Numbered from the stretch's first letter, positions 16,656 to 25,236 are shown. The stretch: DNA of 64,000 nucleotides from Phyllobacteriaceae bacterium (GCA_002708825.1 PAPF01000018.1:1-64000), one strand, 5' to 3'. The notes: a model not told the origin generated them from the letters alone. A program made the numbers and translations.

Positions 16656-16865
16656 GCGCTTCGCCTTTGCCCCGTGCCGGTCCAGAACGTTGTGTGCACG
16701 TCCGTGGCGATGGAAATCAAGGCCAAAGACGGCATGGGACCTGGCCACGGTGGCGTGGCGTTTGCCAGTGGCGGCATGTGCGGCGGTATGCTAGCTGGAC
16801 GCCGGGCGCTGCCGTTCCTGTCGCGGCGGACCGCCAATTCCCGACACGCCTGGACCAAGCGAGAC

Positions 16866-17720
16866 ATGCCGATGCAGACCCATATCCTGACGCTGAGCTG
16901 CGATGACAAGCCGGGCATCGTGGCCGCGGTGACGACGGAACTTGCTGCCATCGGCGCGAACATCGCGGAGAGCAACCAGTTCTGGGACCGCGCTTCCAAC
17001 CGGTTTTTCCTGCGCATTGCCATGGATGCGCCCAAGAGCCACGACCGCGAAGCCATCGAACGGGTGCTGCGGCCGGTCTCGGACCGGTTCGACATGCGGC
17101 TGTCGGTCGCCGATGCCACGCGCAAGCCCCGCATCATCATCATGGTATCGAAGTTCGACCATGCGATGCTGCATCTTCTCTACCAGATCCGCGTCGGCTG
17201 GCTGGACGCCGAGGTCGTGGCCATCGTCTCCAATCATGAGGCGAGCCGGGCGACGGCGGAAGCGGCCGGGATTGCCTATCACTGCTGGCCGGTGACGAAG
17301 GACAACAAGGCGGAGCAGGAGGGCAAGCTGCTCAAGCTGGTACACGAGACGGGCGCCGACCTCGTCGTGCTGGCGCGCTACATGCAGGTGCTCTCCGACA
17401 CGCTGGCCAAGCGCCTGTACGGGCGGGTCATCAACATCCACCATTCCTTCCTGCCGTCCTTCAAGGGTGCGCGGCCCTACCACCAGGCGCATCTGCGCGG
17501 CGTGAAGCTGATCGGCGCGACGGCGCATTTCGTGACGCCCGATCTCGACGAGGGACCGATCATCGAGCAGGAGACGGAACGGGTGAACCACGCCATGAGC
17601 GCGGAGGATTTCGTGGCGGTGGGCCGCGACATCGAAAGCCGGGTGCTGGCGCGCGCCGTCAAGCTGCACCTGGAACACCGCGTCATGCTCAACGGGCACC
17701 GCACGGTGGTCTTCGGCTGA
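16866..17720 (+). CDS. purU: Formyltetrahydrofolate deformylase
   Basis: This 284-residue protein has an N-terminal ACT domain (HILTLSCDDKPGIVAAVTTE, residues 5-80) and a formyltransferase-like catalytic domain with the NxH motif VINIHHSFLPSF, followed by GATAHFVTPDLDEGPIIEQ, which carries the catalytic Asp. It hydrolyses 10-formyl-THF to formate and THF, balancing one-carbon units. ATG at 16866 begins the ACT domain; a longer in-frame extension reads intergenic sequence. In many rhizobial genomes purU accompanies glycine-betaine and C1 metabolism genes; here it stands alone between the sulfatase and the riboswitch-controlled ribH. Confidence 0.95.
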   Translation: MPMQTHILTLSCDDKPGIVAAVTTELAAIGANIAESNQFWDRASNRFFLRIAMDAPKSHDREAIERVLRPVSDRFDMRLSVADATRKPRIIIMVSKFDHAMLHLLYQIRVGWLDAEVVAIVSNHEASRATAEAAGIAYHCWPVTKDNKAEQEGKLLKLVHETGADLVVLARYMQVLSDTLAKRLYGRVINIHHSFLPSFKGARPYHQAHLRGVKLIGATAHFVTPDLDEGPIIEQETERVNHAMSAEDFVAVGRDIESRVLARAVKLHLEHRVMLNGHRTVVFG

Positions 17721-17777
17721 AACGGGTGAATCGCAGCGGTGATTGACCGGGCGCGCGCGCTCGGATACCTATCCTTC

Positions 17778-17903
17778 CGTTCTCAGGGCGGGGTGCAATT
17801 CCCCACCGGCGGTGACAGCCCGCGAGCGCTTCCGGCGACGGAAGGTCAGCAGATCCGGTGAAACTCCGGAGCCGACGGTAACAGTCCGGATGGAAGAGAA
17901 CCG
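17778..17903 (+). promoter_or_regulatory. FMN riboswitch (RFN element)
   Basis: The conserved RFN core is present in order: TTCTCAGGGCGGGGTG, CAATTCCCCACCGGCGGT, AGCCCGCGAGCG, GGTCAGCAGATCCGGTG, ACTCCGGAGCCGACGGT, CAGTCCGGATG and closing GAGAAC. It lies upstream of the lumazine synthase gene, leaving about 80 nt of expression platform. FMN binding is expected to reduce ribH expression, by termination or by hiding the ribosome site. Confidence 0.97.
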
Positions 17904-17986
17904 CGGACAGGCAGGCCCTTACCCGGCCGGCCTCTCCCTGGTCATGCTCTGGGACCTGATGCAACGACAAATGCAAGGGTTCCGCA

Positions 17987-18466
17987 ATGTCACATTCCAC
18001 CGCTTCCCACCGTATCGCCTTCATCAAGGCCCGCTGGCACGCCGACATCGTCGATCGTGCCCATGAGGGCTTCACGCAGGCCGCTGCCCGGCTGCTGCCG
18101 GGTGCTGCCATCGACACGTTCGACGTGCCGGGCGCCTTCGAGATGCCGCTGCTGGCGCGCAAGCTTGCCGGGACCGGCCGCTACGACGCGGTCGTCGCCG
18201 CCGCCTTCGTGGTGGATGGCGGCATCTACCGGCACGACTTCGTCGCCGGCGCGGTGATCGACGGCCTGATGCGTGCGCAGATGGACACGGATGTGCCCGT
18301 CTTCTCCGTCTCGCTGACGCCGCACAATTACCAGCCGGTGGAAACGATGACCGCCTTCTTCGGCGATCATTTCGTCACCAAGGGCGAGGAGGCCGCCGAG
18401 GCCGTTCGCCAGGTGCTCGACCTGGATGCGCGCATGGCCGGTGAAGCCCTGCAGAAAAGCGCCTGA
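17987..18466 (+). CDS. ribH: 6,7-dimethyl-8-ribityllumazine synthase, RibH2 type
   Basis: This 159-residue lumazine synthase condenses 5-amino-6-ribitylamino-uracil with dihydroxybutanone phosphate in riboflavin synthesis. Recognisable parts are FDVPGAFEMPLLARKLAGTG (substrate loop), AAAFVVDGGIYRHDFVAGAV and VFSVSLTPHNY with its His. The sequence looks like the second rhizobial/Brucella paralogue, RibH2, which forms decamers and sits behind an FMN riboswitch away from other rib genes. ATG at 17987 is preceded by AAGGG. The gene is monocistronic, closed by a hairpin downstream. Confidence 0.95.
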   Translation: MSHSTASHRIAFIKARWHADIVDRAHEGFTQAAARLLPGAAIDTFDVPGAFEMPLLARKLAGTGRYDAVVAAAFVVDGGIYRHDFVAGAVIDGLMRAQMDTDVPVFSVSLTPHNYQPVETMTAFFGDHFVTKGEEAAEAVRQVLDLDARMAGEALQKSA

Positions 18467-18495
18467 ACGCGTCCCGGATCACTTCGTCCCGCTTG

Positions 18496-18526
18496 GCCTG
18501 CAGCTCCGCCCGAGGGGGCTGCAGGC
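18496..18526 (+). terminator. Hairpin downstream of ribH
   Basis: GCCTGCAGC pairs perfectly with GCTGCAGGC around a 12-nt loop. Only a weak T-rich TGATTTG follows, so termination efficiency is uncertain. Confidence 0.55.
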
Positions 18527-18544
18527 TGATTTGTCGCCGGCAGG

Positions 18545-18562
18545 ATTGAAAAAAATTTCAAT
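18545..18562. promoter_or_regulatory. Palindromic operator upstream of eryB
   Basis: ATTGAAA and TTTCAAT form a perfect 7-bp inverted repeat with a 4-nt A spacer, in an AT-rich promoter stretch about 85 nt before the eryB start. It is a candidate site for the DeoR-family regulator encoded later in the module. Confidence 0.5.
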
Positions 18563-18645
18563 ATGCGCAAAAAAAATCATCTGTACGAAAGCGTGCTGGT
18601 GTATAAGGGAAATTGTCCGCACAGGACGGTCAGGAGGAGGCAGCC

Positions 18646-20163
18646 ATGACGACGCAGGCCGAGACGGTTGATCTGTTCGTGATTGGCGGCGGGATCAACG
18701 GCGCCGGGATCGCGCGCGATGCCGCCGGCCGCGGTCTTTCCGTCGTGCTGTGTGAAAAGGACGACCTGGCGCAGGGCACGTCATCGCGTTCGGGCAAGCT
18801 TGTCCATGGCGGTTTGCGCTATCTCGAATATTACGAATTCCGCCTGGTGCGCGAGGCCCTGATCGAGCGCGAGGTGCTTCTCAACGCCGCGCCGCACATC
18901 ATCTGGCCAATGCGCTTCGTGCTGCCGCACAGCCCGGCAGACCGCCCGGCCTGGCTGGTCCGTCTCGGCCTGTTCCTCTACGATCATCTTGGCGGGCGAA
19001 AGAAACTGCCCGGCACGCGCACGCTCGACCTTCGCCGCGACCCGGAAGGTGCGCCGCTGCTGGACCAGTACACAAAGGGGTTCGAATATTCCGATTGCTG
19101 GGTGGATGACGCCCGGCTCGTCGTGCTCAATGCGGTAGACGCGGCGGAACGCGGCGCAACCGTGCTGACCCGGACGGCCGCCGTGACCGTTCGCCGCGAG
19201 GATGGCGCATGGAGCGTGACGACGCGCAGCGAGGCGACCGGCGAGAGCCGGCAGTTCCGCGCGCGCTGCATCGTGAACGCTGCCGGGCCGTGGGTGATGG
19301 ACGTGATCGGCCGGGTGGCCGGAGCCAATTCCAGCCGCAATGTGCGGCTCGTGAAGGGCAGCCACATCATCGTGCCGAAATTCTGGAAGGGTGCGAATGC
19401 CTATCTCGTCCAGAACACCGACAAGCGGGTGATCTTCATCAACCCCTATGAGGGCGACAAGGCGCTGATCGGCACCACGGACATCGCCTATGAGGGGCGC
19501 CCGGAGGATGTCACCGCCGACGAGAACGAGATCGACTACCTGATCGCGGCGGTGAACCGCTATTTCAAGGAAAAGCTGACCCGCGCCGACGTGATCCATT
19601 CCTTCTCCGGCGTACGTCCGCTGTTCGATGACGGACAGGGCAATCCGTCCGCTGTCACGCGTGACTATGTCTTCGATCTTGACGAGGCCGGCGGGGCGCC
19701 GCTGCTCAACATCTTCGGCGGCAAGATCACCACGTTCCGCGAACTGGCCGAGCGCGGCATGGGCAAGCTGAAACACGTGTTTCCGCAAATGCGCGGCGAC
19801 TGGACCGAGCACGCGCCGCTGCCCGGCGGAGACATGGCCGGCGCGGATTTCGAAAACTTTCTCAACGCTCTGCGCGAGAGCCATCCATGGTTGCCGCGCC
19901 CCCTTCGTGAGCACTATGCGCGCGTCTATGGCACGCGGACGAAGGCTATCGTCAAGGATGCGCGCGCGCTTTCCGGTCTCGGCCGGCATTTCGGCGGCCT
20001 GCTCTACGAGGCGGAGGTGCGCTACCTCGTGGCGAAGGAATGGGCGCAGACGCCGGACGACATCCTGGAGCGGCGCACCAAGCACTACCTGCATATGAGC
20101 GAGGCGGAAAAGGCAGCCTTCGCGACTTGGTTCGAGAGCCAGCGCTTTTCCGACGCCGCCTGA
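18646..20163 (+). CDS. eryB: GlpD-like FAD dehydrogenase, probable D-erythritol 1-phosphate dehydrogenase
   Basis: This 505-residue flavoprotein of the glycerol-3-phosphate dehydrogenase family has VIGGGINGAGIARDAAGRG, the GlpD hallmark GTSSRSGKLVHGGLRYLEY, and a C-terminal DAO_C helical domain. In Brucella and rhizobia, EryB oxidises erythritol phosphate to erythrulose phosphate. Placement directly before an EryC homologue and near TpiA- and RpiB-type isomerases supports this role over ordinary GlpD. ATG at 18646 has AGGAGGAGG upstream. A glycerol-3-phosphate dehydrogenase activity remains possible. Confidence 0.85.
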   Translation: MTTQAETVDLFVIGGGINGAGIARDAAGRGLSVVLCEKDDLAQGTSSRSGKLVHGGLRYLEYYEFRLVREALIEREVLLNAAPHIIWPMRFVLPHSPADRPAWLVRLGLFLYDHLGGRKKLPGTRTLDLRRDPEGAPLLDQYTKGFEYSDCWVDDARLVVLNAVDAAERGATVLTRTAAVTVRREDGAWSVTTRSEATGESRQFRARCIVNAAGPWVMDVIGRVAGANSSRNVRLVKGSHIIVPKFWKGANAYLVQNTDKRVIFINPYEGDKALIGTTDIAYEGRPEDVTADENEIDYLIAAVNRYFKEKLTRADVIHSFSGVRPLFDDGQGNPSAVTRDYVFDLDEAGGAPLLNIFGGKITTFRELAERGMGKLKHVFPQMRGDWTEHAPLPGGDMAGADFENFLNALRESHPWLPRPLREHYARVYGTRTKAIVKDARALSGLGRHFGGLLYEAEVRYLVAKEWAQTPDDILERRTKHYLHMSEAEKAAFATWFESQRFSDAA

Positions 20164-20178
20164 GGGGACCGCCGAATC

Positions 20179-21111
20179 ATGGGCCTGACGCTGTCGCTGA
20201 ACACCAATCCGCTGGTCAACCGCTTTGCCGAGCCTGATGACCTGATCGAAACCGTGGCCCGCGTCATCCGCCTGCGCGACCTGCAACTGACGCACGAATT
20301 CATCAACCCGTCATGGCCGGCGCCGGTCATCCGCCGGCTGACACGGCAGATGGACCTGGCCTGCCAGCGAACGGGCGTGCGGATCACCAGCGGCATGACC
20401 GGGCCCTATGGGCGGCTCAACCATTTCGGCCATCCCGATGCCGAGGTGCGGCGCTACTATATCGACTGGTTCAAGACCTTTGCCGACATCATCGGCGATC
20501 TTGGCGGCGTGACGGTGGGCACGCAGTTCGCCATCTTCACCTACCGGGACTATGACGACCCGCAGCGGCGCGAGGATCTCATCCGCATTGCCATCGACTG
20601 CTGGGCGGAAGTGGCCGAGCACGCAAGGGCTGCCGGTCTGTCCTACGTGTTCTGGGAGCCGATGAGCGTGGGCAGGGAATTCGGCGAGACGATTGAAGCC
20701 TGTCTCGCGCTGCAGGACCGGCTGACGGCGGCCGACATGGCGGTGCCCATGTGGATGATGGCCGATATCGACCATGGCGACGTGACCTCTGCCAATCCGG
20801 ACGACTACGACCCCTATGCCTGGGCGCGGGCCGTGCCTAAGGTCTCGCCGATCATTCACATCAAGCAGAGCCTGATGGACAAGGGCGGGCACCGCCCTTT
20901 CACCGCCGAATTCAATGCGCGCGGACGCATCCAGCCCGGACCGCTGCTCGCCGCGCTGGCCGAAGGCGGGGCCGTCGACAACGAGATCTGCCTGGAACTC
21001 AGCTTCAAGGAGCGCGAACCGAATGACCGCGAGGTCATTCCGCAGATTGCCGAGAGCGTCGCTTTCTGGGCGCCGCATATCGACACGGGCGCGGAAAGCC
21101 TGAAACTCTGA
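20179..21111 (+). CDS. eryC: Erythrulose 1-phosphate 3-epimerase (EryC-type TIM barrel)
   Basis: This 310-residue sugar-phosphate isomerase/epimerase of the xylose-isomerase-like fold has metal-site candidates in FWEPMSVGREFGE and MMADIDHGD, and the phosphate-side IIHIKQSLMDKGGHRPF. EryC is known to epimerise D-erythrulose 1-phosphate to L-erythrulose 1-phosphate in erythritol catabolism. It lies 15 nt after eryB with AGGGGA before its start, so it is in the same operon. Similarity was judged from memory of the family. Confidence 0.85.
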   Translation: MGLTLSLNTNPLVNRFAEPDDLIETVARVIRLRDLQLTHEFINPSWPAPVIRRLTRQMDLACQRTGVRITSGMTGPYGRLNHFGHPDAEVRRYYIDWFKTFADIIGDLGGVTVGTQFAIFTYRDYDDPQRREDLIRIAIDCWAEVAEHARAAGLSYVFWEPMSVGREFGETIEACLALQDRLTAADMAVPMWMMADIDHGDVTSANPDDYDPYAWARAVPKVSPIIHIKQSLMDKGGHRPFTAEFNARGRIQPGPLLAALAEGGAVDNEICLELSFKEREPNDREVIPQIAESVAFWAPHIDTGAESLKL

Positions 21112-21154
21112 CGGCCGATTCGCCAACAAGGGAGGGGTGCCCGCCGGGCCGGCC

Positions 21155-22312
21155 ATGACTCAGAGCTTTTCCTTTCGCACCGCCACGGAAATCCTGTTCG
21201 GGCGGGGGCAGGCGCAGGCGGCGCCCAAGCGCATCGCCGCCTTCGGTACCTCCGTCCTGCTGGTGCATGGATCGAACCCGCGGCGCAGCGCTGCGCTGGC
21301 GAACGGTCTCGTGGCCGAGGGGTGCCGGGTCACCGGCTTTTCCGTGGCGGGGGAACCGGATACGGACGTGATCGAGGCGGGCGTGGCGCTGGCGCGCGAG
21401 AGCGGCGCTGAAGTCGTCGTATCCTTTGGTGGCGGCGCGGTGGTCGATGCCGGCAAGGCGATCGCGGCGCTGGCGCCGGCATCACGGCCGATGATGGATC
21501 ACCTCGAAGTGGTGGGCAAGGGCATGGCGCTGGAGACGCCGCCGCTGCCCTTCATCGCCATGCCGACGACCGCCGGGACGGGGGCGGAAGTGACGCGCAA
21601 CGCGGTGATCGGTGTGCCGGAACACCGGCGCAAGGTCTCGCTGCGCGACCCGCGCATGCTGCCCGACATTGCCATCGTGGACCCGGCGCTGACCGATGAT
21701 TGTCCGCGCGACGTGACGCTGGCATCCGGTTTGGACGCTATCACGCAGGTGATCGAGCCTTATCTCTGCACGCGCGCCAACGCGATGACCGATGCGCTGT
21801 GCCGCGACGCCATCCCGCGCGGCCTTCAGGCACTCAAGCGCCTGATGGAGGGCGAGGATGCGGGCGCCCGCGACGAGATGGCCTGGGTAAGCCTGTGCGG
21901 CGGAATGGCGCTGGCCAATGCGGGCCTTGGCGCCGTGCATGGCCTGGCGGGTCCGCTGGGCGGGCTTGCGGGTGCGCCGCATGGCGCGATCTGCGGCGTT
22001 CTGCTGCCACCGGTGCTGGTCGCCAATCGCCGCGCCGTCGGCGATCCGGCGGTCATCGCGCGTTTCGACGAAGTGGCCGGATGGATCGGAAATGCCTTCG
22101 GCCTGCCCGAGGGCATGTCGCTGGAAACGGCGGCGTCGGTGCTGGCGCAATGGTCGCGTGACAATGGACTGCCGGTCCTGTCGGCCATGGGCGTGGATGC
22201 CGCCATCCGGGCGAGCGCCGCGGAGGCGGCGGCGACGTCGTCTTCCATGAAGGCCAATCCGGCGGCCCTGTCGGCCGCCGATCTGGACGCGGTGATGCTG
22301 GCCGCCGGCTGA
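21155..22312 (+). CDS. Iron-containing (class III) alcohol dehydrogenase
   Basis: This 385-residue Fe-ADH/GldA-like oxidoreductase has the NAD site VSFGGGAVVDAGKAIA, PTTAGTGAEVTRNAV and metal-site segments GLDAITQVIEP and GLGAVHGLAGPLGG, with a second His in GAPHGAICGVLLP. The usual D-x3-H ligand pair reads D-x3-Q here, so metal identity may differ. ATG at 21155 gives the family N-terminus FSFRTATEILFGRG; a GTG at 21137 overlaps the ribosome site. It is third in the eryBC operon. It may oxidise a tetritol or reduce an aldehyde by-product, which is not resolved. Confidence 0.85.
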   Translation: MTQSFSFRTATEILFGRGQAQAAPKRIAAFGTSVLLVHGSNPRRSAALANGLVAEGCRVTGFSVAGEPDTDVIEAGVALARESGAEVVVSFGGGAVVDAGKAIAALAPASRPMMDHLEVVGKGMALETPPLPFIAMPTTAGTGAEVTRNAVIGVPEHRRKVSLRDPRMLPDIAIVDPALTDDCPRDVTLASGLDAITQVIEPYLCTRANAMTDALCRDAIPRGLQALKRLMEGEDAGARDEMAWVSLCGGMALANAGLGAVHGLAGPLGGLAGAPHGAICGVLLPPVLVANRRAVGDPAVIARFDEVAGWIGNAFGLPEGMSLETAASVLAQWSRDNGLPVLSAMGVDAAIRASAAEAAATSSSMKANPAALSAADLDAVMLAAG

Positions 22313-22334
22313 CGGGCGCGCCGCACCTTTTCCG

Positions 22335-22988
22335 TCAGAGGATCGACTGGCCGGTGGCGGCCCAGTCCTTCGCGAACTGGTCCAGCCCCTTGTCGGTCAG
22401 GACATGGCGGGCAAGGCCCTTGATGACGGCGGCGGGAATGGTGGCGACATCGGCACCGGCGAGCGCGGCTTCCCTGACATGGTTGGCCGAGCGCACCGAA
22501 GCGGCGAGAATCTCCGTCTGGAAGCCGTAATTGTCATAGATGACGCGGATGTCGCGGATCAGGTCCATGCCGTCGATGTGGATGTCATCGAGGCGTCCGA
22601 CAAAGGGCGAGATGTAGGTCGCGCCTGCCTTGGCGGCGAGCAGCGCCTGGTTGGCCGAGAAGCACAGCGTGACATTGGTGCGGATGCCCTTCTGCGAGAA
22701 ATGGCGGCAGGCCTTCAGGCCGTCCAGCGTCAGCGGCAGCTTGATGACGACGTTACCGGCAATGGCGGCAAGATGCTCGCCCTCGGCCACCATGCCGTCG
22801 AAATCCATGGCGGCGACTTCCGCCGAGACCGGCCCTTCCACCAGCGCCGCGATCTCGGCGATCACGTCCTTGAAGTCGCGGCCCGACCTGGCGATCAGCG
22901 ACGGATTGGTCGTCACGCCGTCCAGCAGGCCGTAATCGTTGAGTTCGCGGATTTCGTCCACGATGGCGGTGTCGGCGAAGAATTTCAT
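22335..22988 (-). CDS. tal: Transaldolase / fructose-6-phosphate aldolase family (TalC type)
   Basis: This 217-residue small transaldolase starts [20 protein letters not shown] and contains [14 protein letters not shown] and the Schiff-base Lys in [14 protein letters not shown]. It transfers dihydroxyacetone units. In this module it would link D-erythrose 4-phosphate made by the tetritol branch to sugar phosphates. It is transcribed away from deoR, with AGAGGAAC before the ATG, and the shared upstream region carries repeats that could coordinate both. It converges on the Fe-ADH gene with a 22-nt gap. Confidence 0.92.
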   Translation of the reverse strand: MKFFADTAIVDEIRELNDYGLLDGVTTNPSLIARSGRDFKDVIAEIAALVEGPVSAEVAAMDFDGMVAEGEHLAAIAGNVVIKLPLTLDGLKACRHFSQKGIRTNVTLCFSANQALLAAKAGATYISPFVGRLDDIHIDGMDLIRDIRVIYDNYGFQTEILAASVRSANHVREAALAGADVATIPAAVIKGLARHVLTDKGLDQFAKDWAATGQSIL

Positions 22989-23077
22989 GGCGTTCCTCTT
23001 GCATTGGGCGGCCGCGAAACGGAGACGGCGGCGCGTGGCGGACGGATAGGACAGAATGTGATATTTCGCAAATAGAA

Positions 23078-23105
23078 ATCACAAAATCACAAAAATTGTT
23101 TTGAT
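23078..23105. promoter_or_regulatory. Repeat-rich divergent promoter/operator between tal and deoR
   Basis: Two overlapping ATCACAAAA copies start at 23078 and 23086. The second continues into an imperfect 20-bp palindrome (23086-23105, 16 of 20 positions symmetric). The region is AT-rich and lies between divergent genes, as expected for DeoR-type autoregulation. Confidence 0.5.
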
Positions 23106-23160
23106 AATGTTGTAGCATGCGTTAAGAGGACGGGTATGGTCAGGGGCGAGGAGGCAGGCC

Positions 23161-23934
23161 GTGAAGCGCGAGGAACGCAGGCAGGCGATCATGGATCTGC
23201 TGGTCGAGGACCGGGCGGTCGAACTTGATGCGCTTGCCGAGCGCTTCGCCGTCTCGCGCATGACGATCCATCGCGACCTCGATGACCTGGAGCAGGCAGG
23301 CCTGCTGCGCAAGGTGCGCGGCGGCGCGACCATCGAGGCAGGCACGCAGTTCGAGAGCGATTTCCGCGTGCGCGAGCGTCAGGACGCCGTGGCGAAGGCA
23401 CGCATGGCCCGCGCGGCGCTGGAACTGGTCGAGCCGGGCATGACGGTCATGGTCAATGACGGGTCGATGGCGGGGCTGCTCGGCAGTCTCCTGCCGGAAA
23501 AGCGGCCGCTGACGGTGATCTCCAACAACGGCGCGGTGATCGACCGGTTGCGCGGCGAGGCGGGCATCACGCTGATCGCGGCCGGCGGGGTCTATTCGCC
23601 CAAGTTCAACGCCTTCCTCGGCATCGTGACGGAAGAGGCCCTGGCGCGGATGCGGGCCGATATCGCCTTCATCTCGTCGCCGGCGGTGACCGGGCTCCAG
23701 GCCTTCCACATGGACGAGGCGGTGGTGCGGGCCAAGCGCGCGATGATGGGGGCGGCCCAGCGGTGCTGCCTCCTCGTCAACCATGCCCGCTTCGGGCGCA
23801 CGGCACTGCATGTGCTGGCCGAGCTTTCGGCCTTCGACGCGATCATTACCGACGACATCCCCGACGTGGCCGCGCGCGAAGCGCTGGAACGCGCCGGGCT
23901 TACCCTCACAATCGCCAAGGACGAAGACGCATGA
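23161..23934 (+). CDS. DeoR-family transcriptional regulator of the tetritol module
   Basis: This 257-residue protein has an N-terminal DeoR helix-turn-helix (residues 3-57, ALAERFAVSRMTIHRDLDDL) and a sugar-phosphate-sensing DeoRC domain with NDGSMAGLLG and VISNNGAVID. The start is GTG at MKREERRQAIMDLL, with GAGGAGG upstream. Such regulators are relieved by a phosphorylated sugar. It overlaps the downstream isomerase gene by ATGA, so the regulator and isomerases are co-expressed. Rhizobial ery loci carry a DeoR gene in the same place. Confidence 0.92.
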   Translation: MKREERRQAIMDLLVEDRAVELDALAERFAVSRMTIHRDLDDLEQAGLLRKVRGGATIEAGTQFESDFRVRERQDAVAKARMARAALELVEPGMTVMVNDGSMAGLLGSLLPEKRPLTVISNNGAVIDRLRGEAGITLIAAGGVYSPKFNAFLGIVTEEALARMRADIAFISSPAVTGLQAFHMDEAVVRAKRAMMGAAQRCCLLVNHARFGRTALHVLAELSAFDAIITDDIPDVAAREALERAGLTLTIAKDEDA

Positions 23935-24701
23935 ACGGACCATCGCCGCTGTGGATCGGCACAAGCTGGAAGATGAACAAGACGCTGGCCGAAGCCATGA
24001 CCTTCGCCGAAGCGCTGGTAGCGGCGGACGGGGCGCGCGATCCACGCATCCAGCGTTTCGTCATTCCGCCGTTCACTGCGGTGCGCGAGGTCAAGCGGGC
24101 CCTGGCCCAGACCTCGCTGAAGGTCGGGGCGCAGAACATGCACTGGGCCGATGAAGGCGCGTGGACGGGCGAGATTTCCCCGGTCATGCTGACCGATTGC
24201 GGGCTCGACATGGTCGAGCTTGGCCATTCGGAGCGGCGCGAGCATTTCGGCGAGACCGACGAGACGGTGGGGCTGAAGGTGGAGGCGGCAGTGCGCCACG
24301 GGCTGATCCCGCTCGTCTGCATCGGCGAGACGCTGGCCGAGCGCGAGGCGGGCCGCGCCAAGGAAATTCTGGAAGCACAGGTGCGCGGCGCGCTGGGCCG
24401 GCTTTCGGATGCTCAGAAACAGTCGCCGGTGCTGCTGGCCTACGAGCCGGTCTGGGCGATCGGCGTCAACGGCATACCCGCAACAAGCGATTATGCCGAC
24501 GCCCGCCAAGGCGAGATCATCGCCGTTGCGCAGGATGTGCTCGGGCGGCGCGTACCCTGCCTCTATGGCGGCTCGGTCAATCCGGGCAATTGCGCGGAGC
24601 TGATTTCGTGCCCGCACGTGGACGGGCTTTTCATCGGGCGCTCGGCCTGGAATGCCGAGGGCTATCTCGACATCCTGGCGCGTTGCGCCACATCGATCTG
24701 A
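23931..24701 (+). CDS. eryH: TpiA-like isomerase, probable L-erythrulose 1-phosphate isomerase (EryH)
   Basis: This 256-residue triose-phosphate-isomerase fold keeps the catalytic His in VELGHSERREHFGET and Glu in AYEPVWAIG. The classical NWKMN opening reads SWKMN (Asn to Ser), a change I associate with the TpiA2/EryH branch. EryH converts L-erythrulose 1-phosphate to D-erythrulose 4-phosphate. It sits between deoR and the RpiB-type gene, the order seen in ery loci. A second, housekeeping TIM would be expected elsewhere in the genome. Confidence 0.85.
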   Translation: MNGPSPLWIGTSWKMNKTLAEAMTFAEALVAADGARDPRIQRFVIPPFTAVREVKRALAQTSLKVGAQNMHWADEGAWTGEISPVMLTDCGLDMVELGHSERREHFGETDETVGLKVEAAVRHGLIPLVCIGETLAEREAGRAKEILEAQVRGALGRLSDAQKQSPVLLAYEPVWAIGVNGIPATSDYADARQGEIIAVAQDVLGRRVPCLYGGSVNPGNCAELISCPHVDGLFIGRSAWNAEGYLDILARCATSI

Positions 24702-24716
24702 CAAGGAGACAGGATC

Positions 24717-25172
24717 ATGAAGATTGCCGTAGCCGGAGACAGCGCGGGCGAGGGACTGGCCAGGGTGCTGGCCGACTACCTCAAGAACACGCACGAGGTG
24801 GACGAGATCTCGCGCACCGAGGCCGGGCCGGATGCCTTCTATGCCAACCTGTCGGACCGGGTCGCCAATGCGGTGCTCGACGGCACCTATGAGCGGGCCA
24901 TTCTGATCTGCGGCACGGGCATCGGCGTGGCGATGTCGGCCAACAAGGTGCCGGGCATTCGCGCCGCGCAATGCCACGATACCTATTCGGCCGAACGCGC
25001 AGCGCTGTCCAACAATGCGCAGATCATCACCATGGGCGCGCGCGTGATCGGACCGGAACTGGCCAAGGCGATTGCCGATGCCTTCCTGAAGGAAACCTTC
25101 GATCCGGAGGGCCGTTCGGCGGGCAATGTCCAGGCGATCAACGAGGTGGACGCAAAATACAACGCCCGCTGA
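24717..25172 (+). CDS. eryI: RpiB-like isomerase, probable D-erythrulose 4-phosphate isomerase (EryI)
   Basis: This 151-residue RpiB/LacAB family protein begins [20 protein letters not shown], has the catalytic Cys in [15 protein letters not shown] and His in [12 protein letters not shown]. RpiB enzymes interconvert ribulose and ribose 5-phosphates; in tetritol catabolism the EryI member makes D-erythrose 4-phosphate. AAGGAGA lies just before its ATG, 15 nt after eryH. It ends the operon, followed by a strong hairpin. Confidence 0.87.
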   Translation: MKIAVAGDSAGEGLARVLADYLKNTHEVDEISRTEAGPDAFYANLSDRVANAVLDGTYERAILICGTGIGVAMSANKVPGIRAAQCHDTYSAERAALSNNAQIITMGARVIGPELAKAIADAFLKETFDPEGRSAGNVQAINEVDAKYNAR

Positions 25173-25205
25173 GGCGTTTTCCGGTTCCCTCCCGGGACCT
25201 GACCG

Positions 25206-25236
25206 GGCCGCCGGTATCCCTGTGATACCGGCGGCC
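25206..25236. terminator. Bidirectional hairpin between convergent rpiB-type and iclR genes
   Basis: GGCCGCCGGTATC pairs perfectly over 13 bp with GATACCGGCGGCC around a 5-nt CCTGT loop. There is no U tract on either side, so it may act as a 3'-end barrier or in Rho-dependent termination for both strands. Confidence 0.7.
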
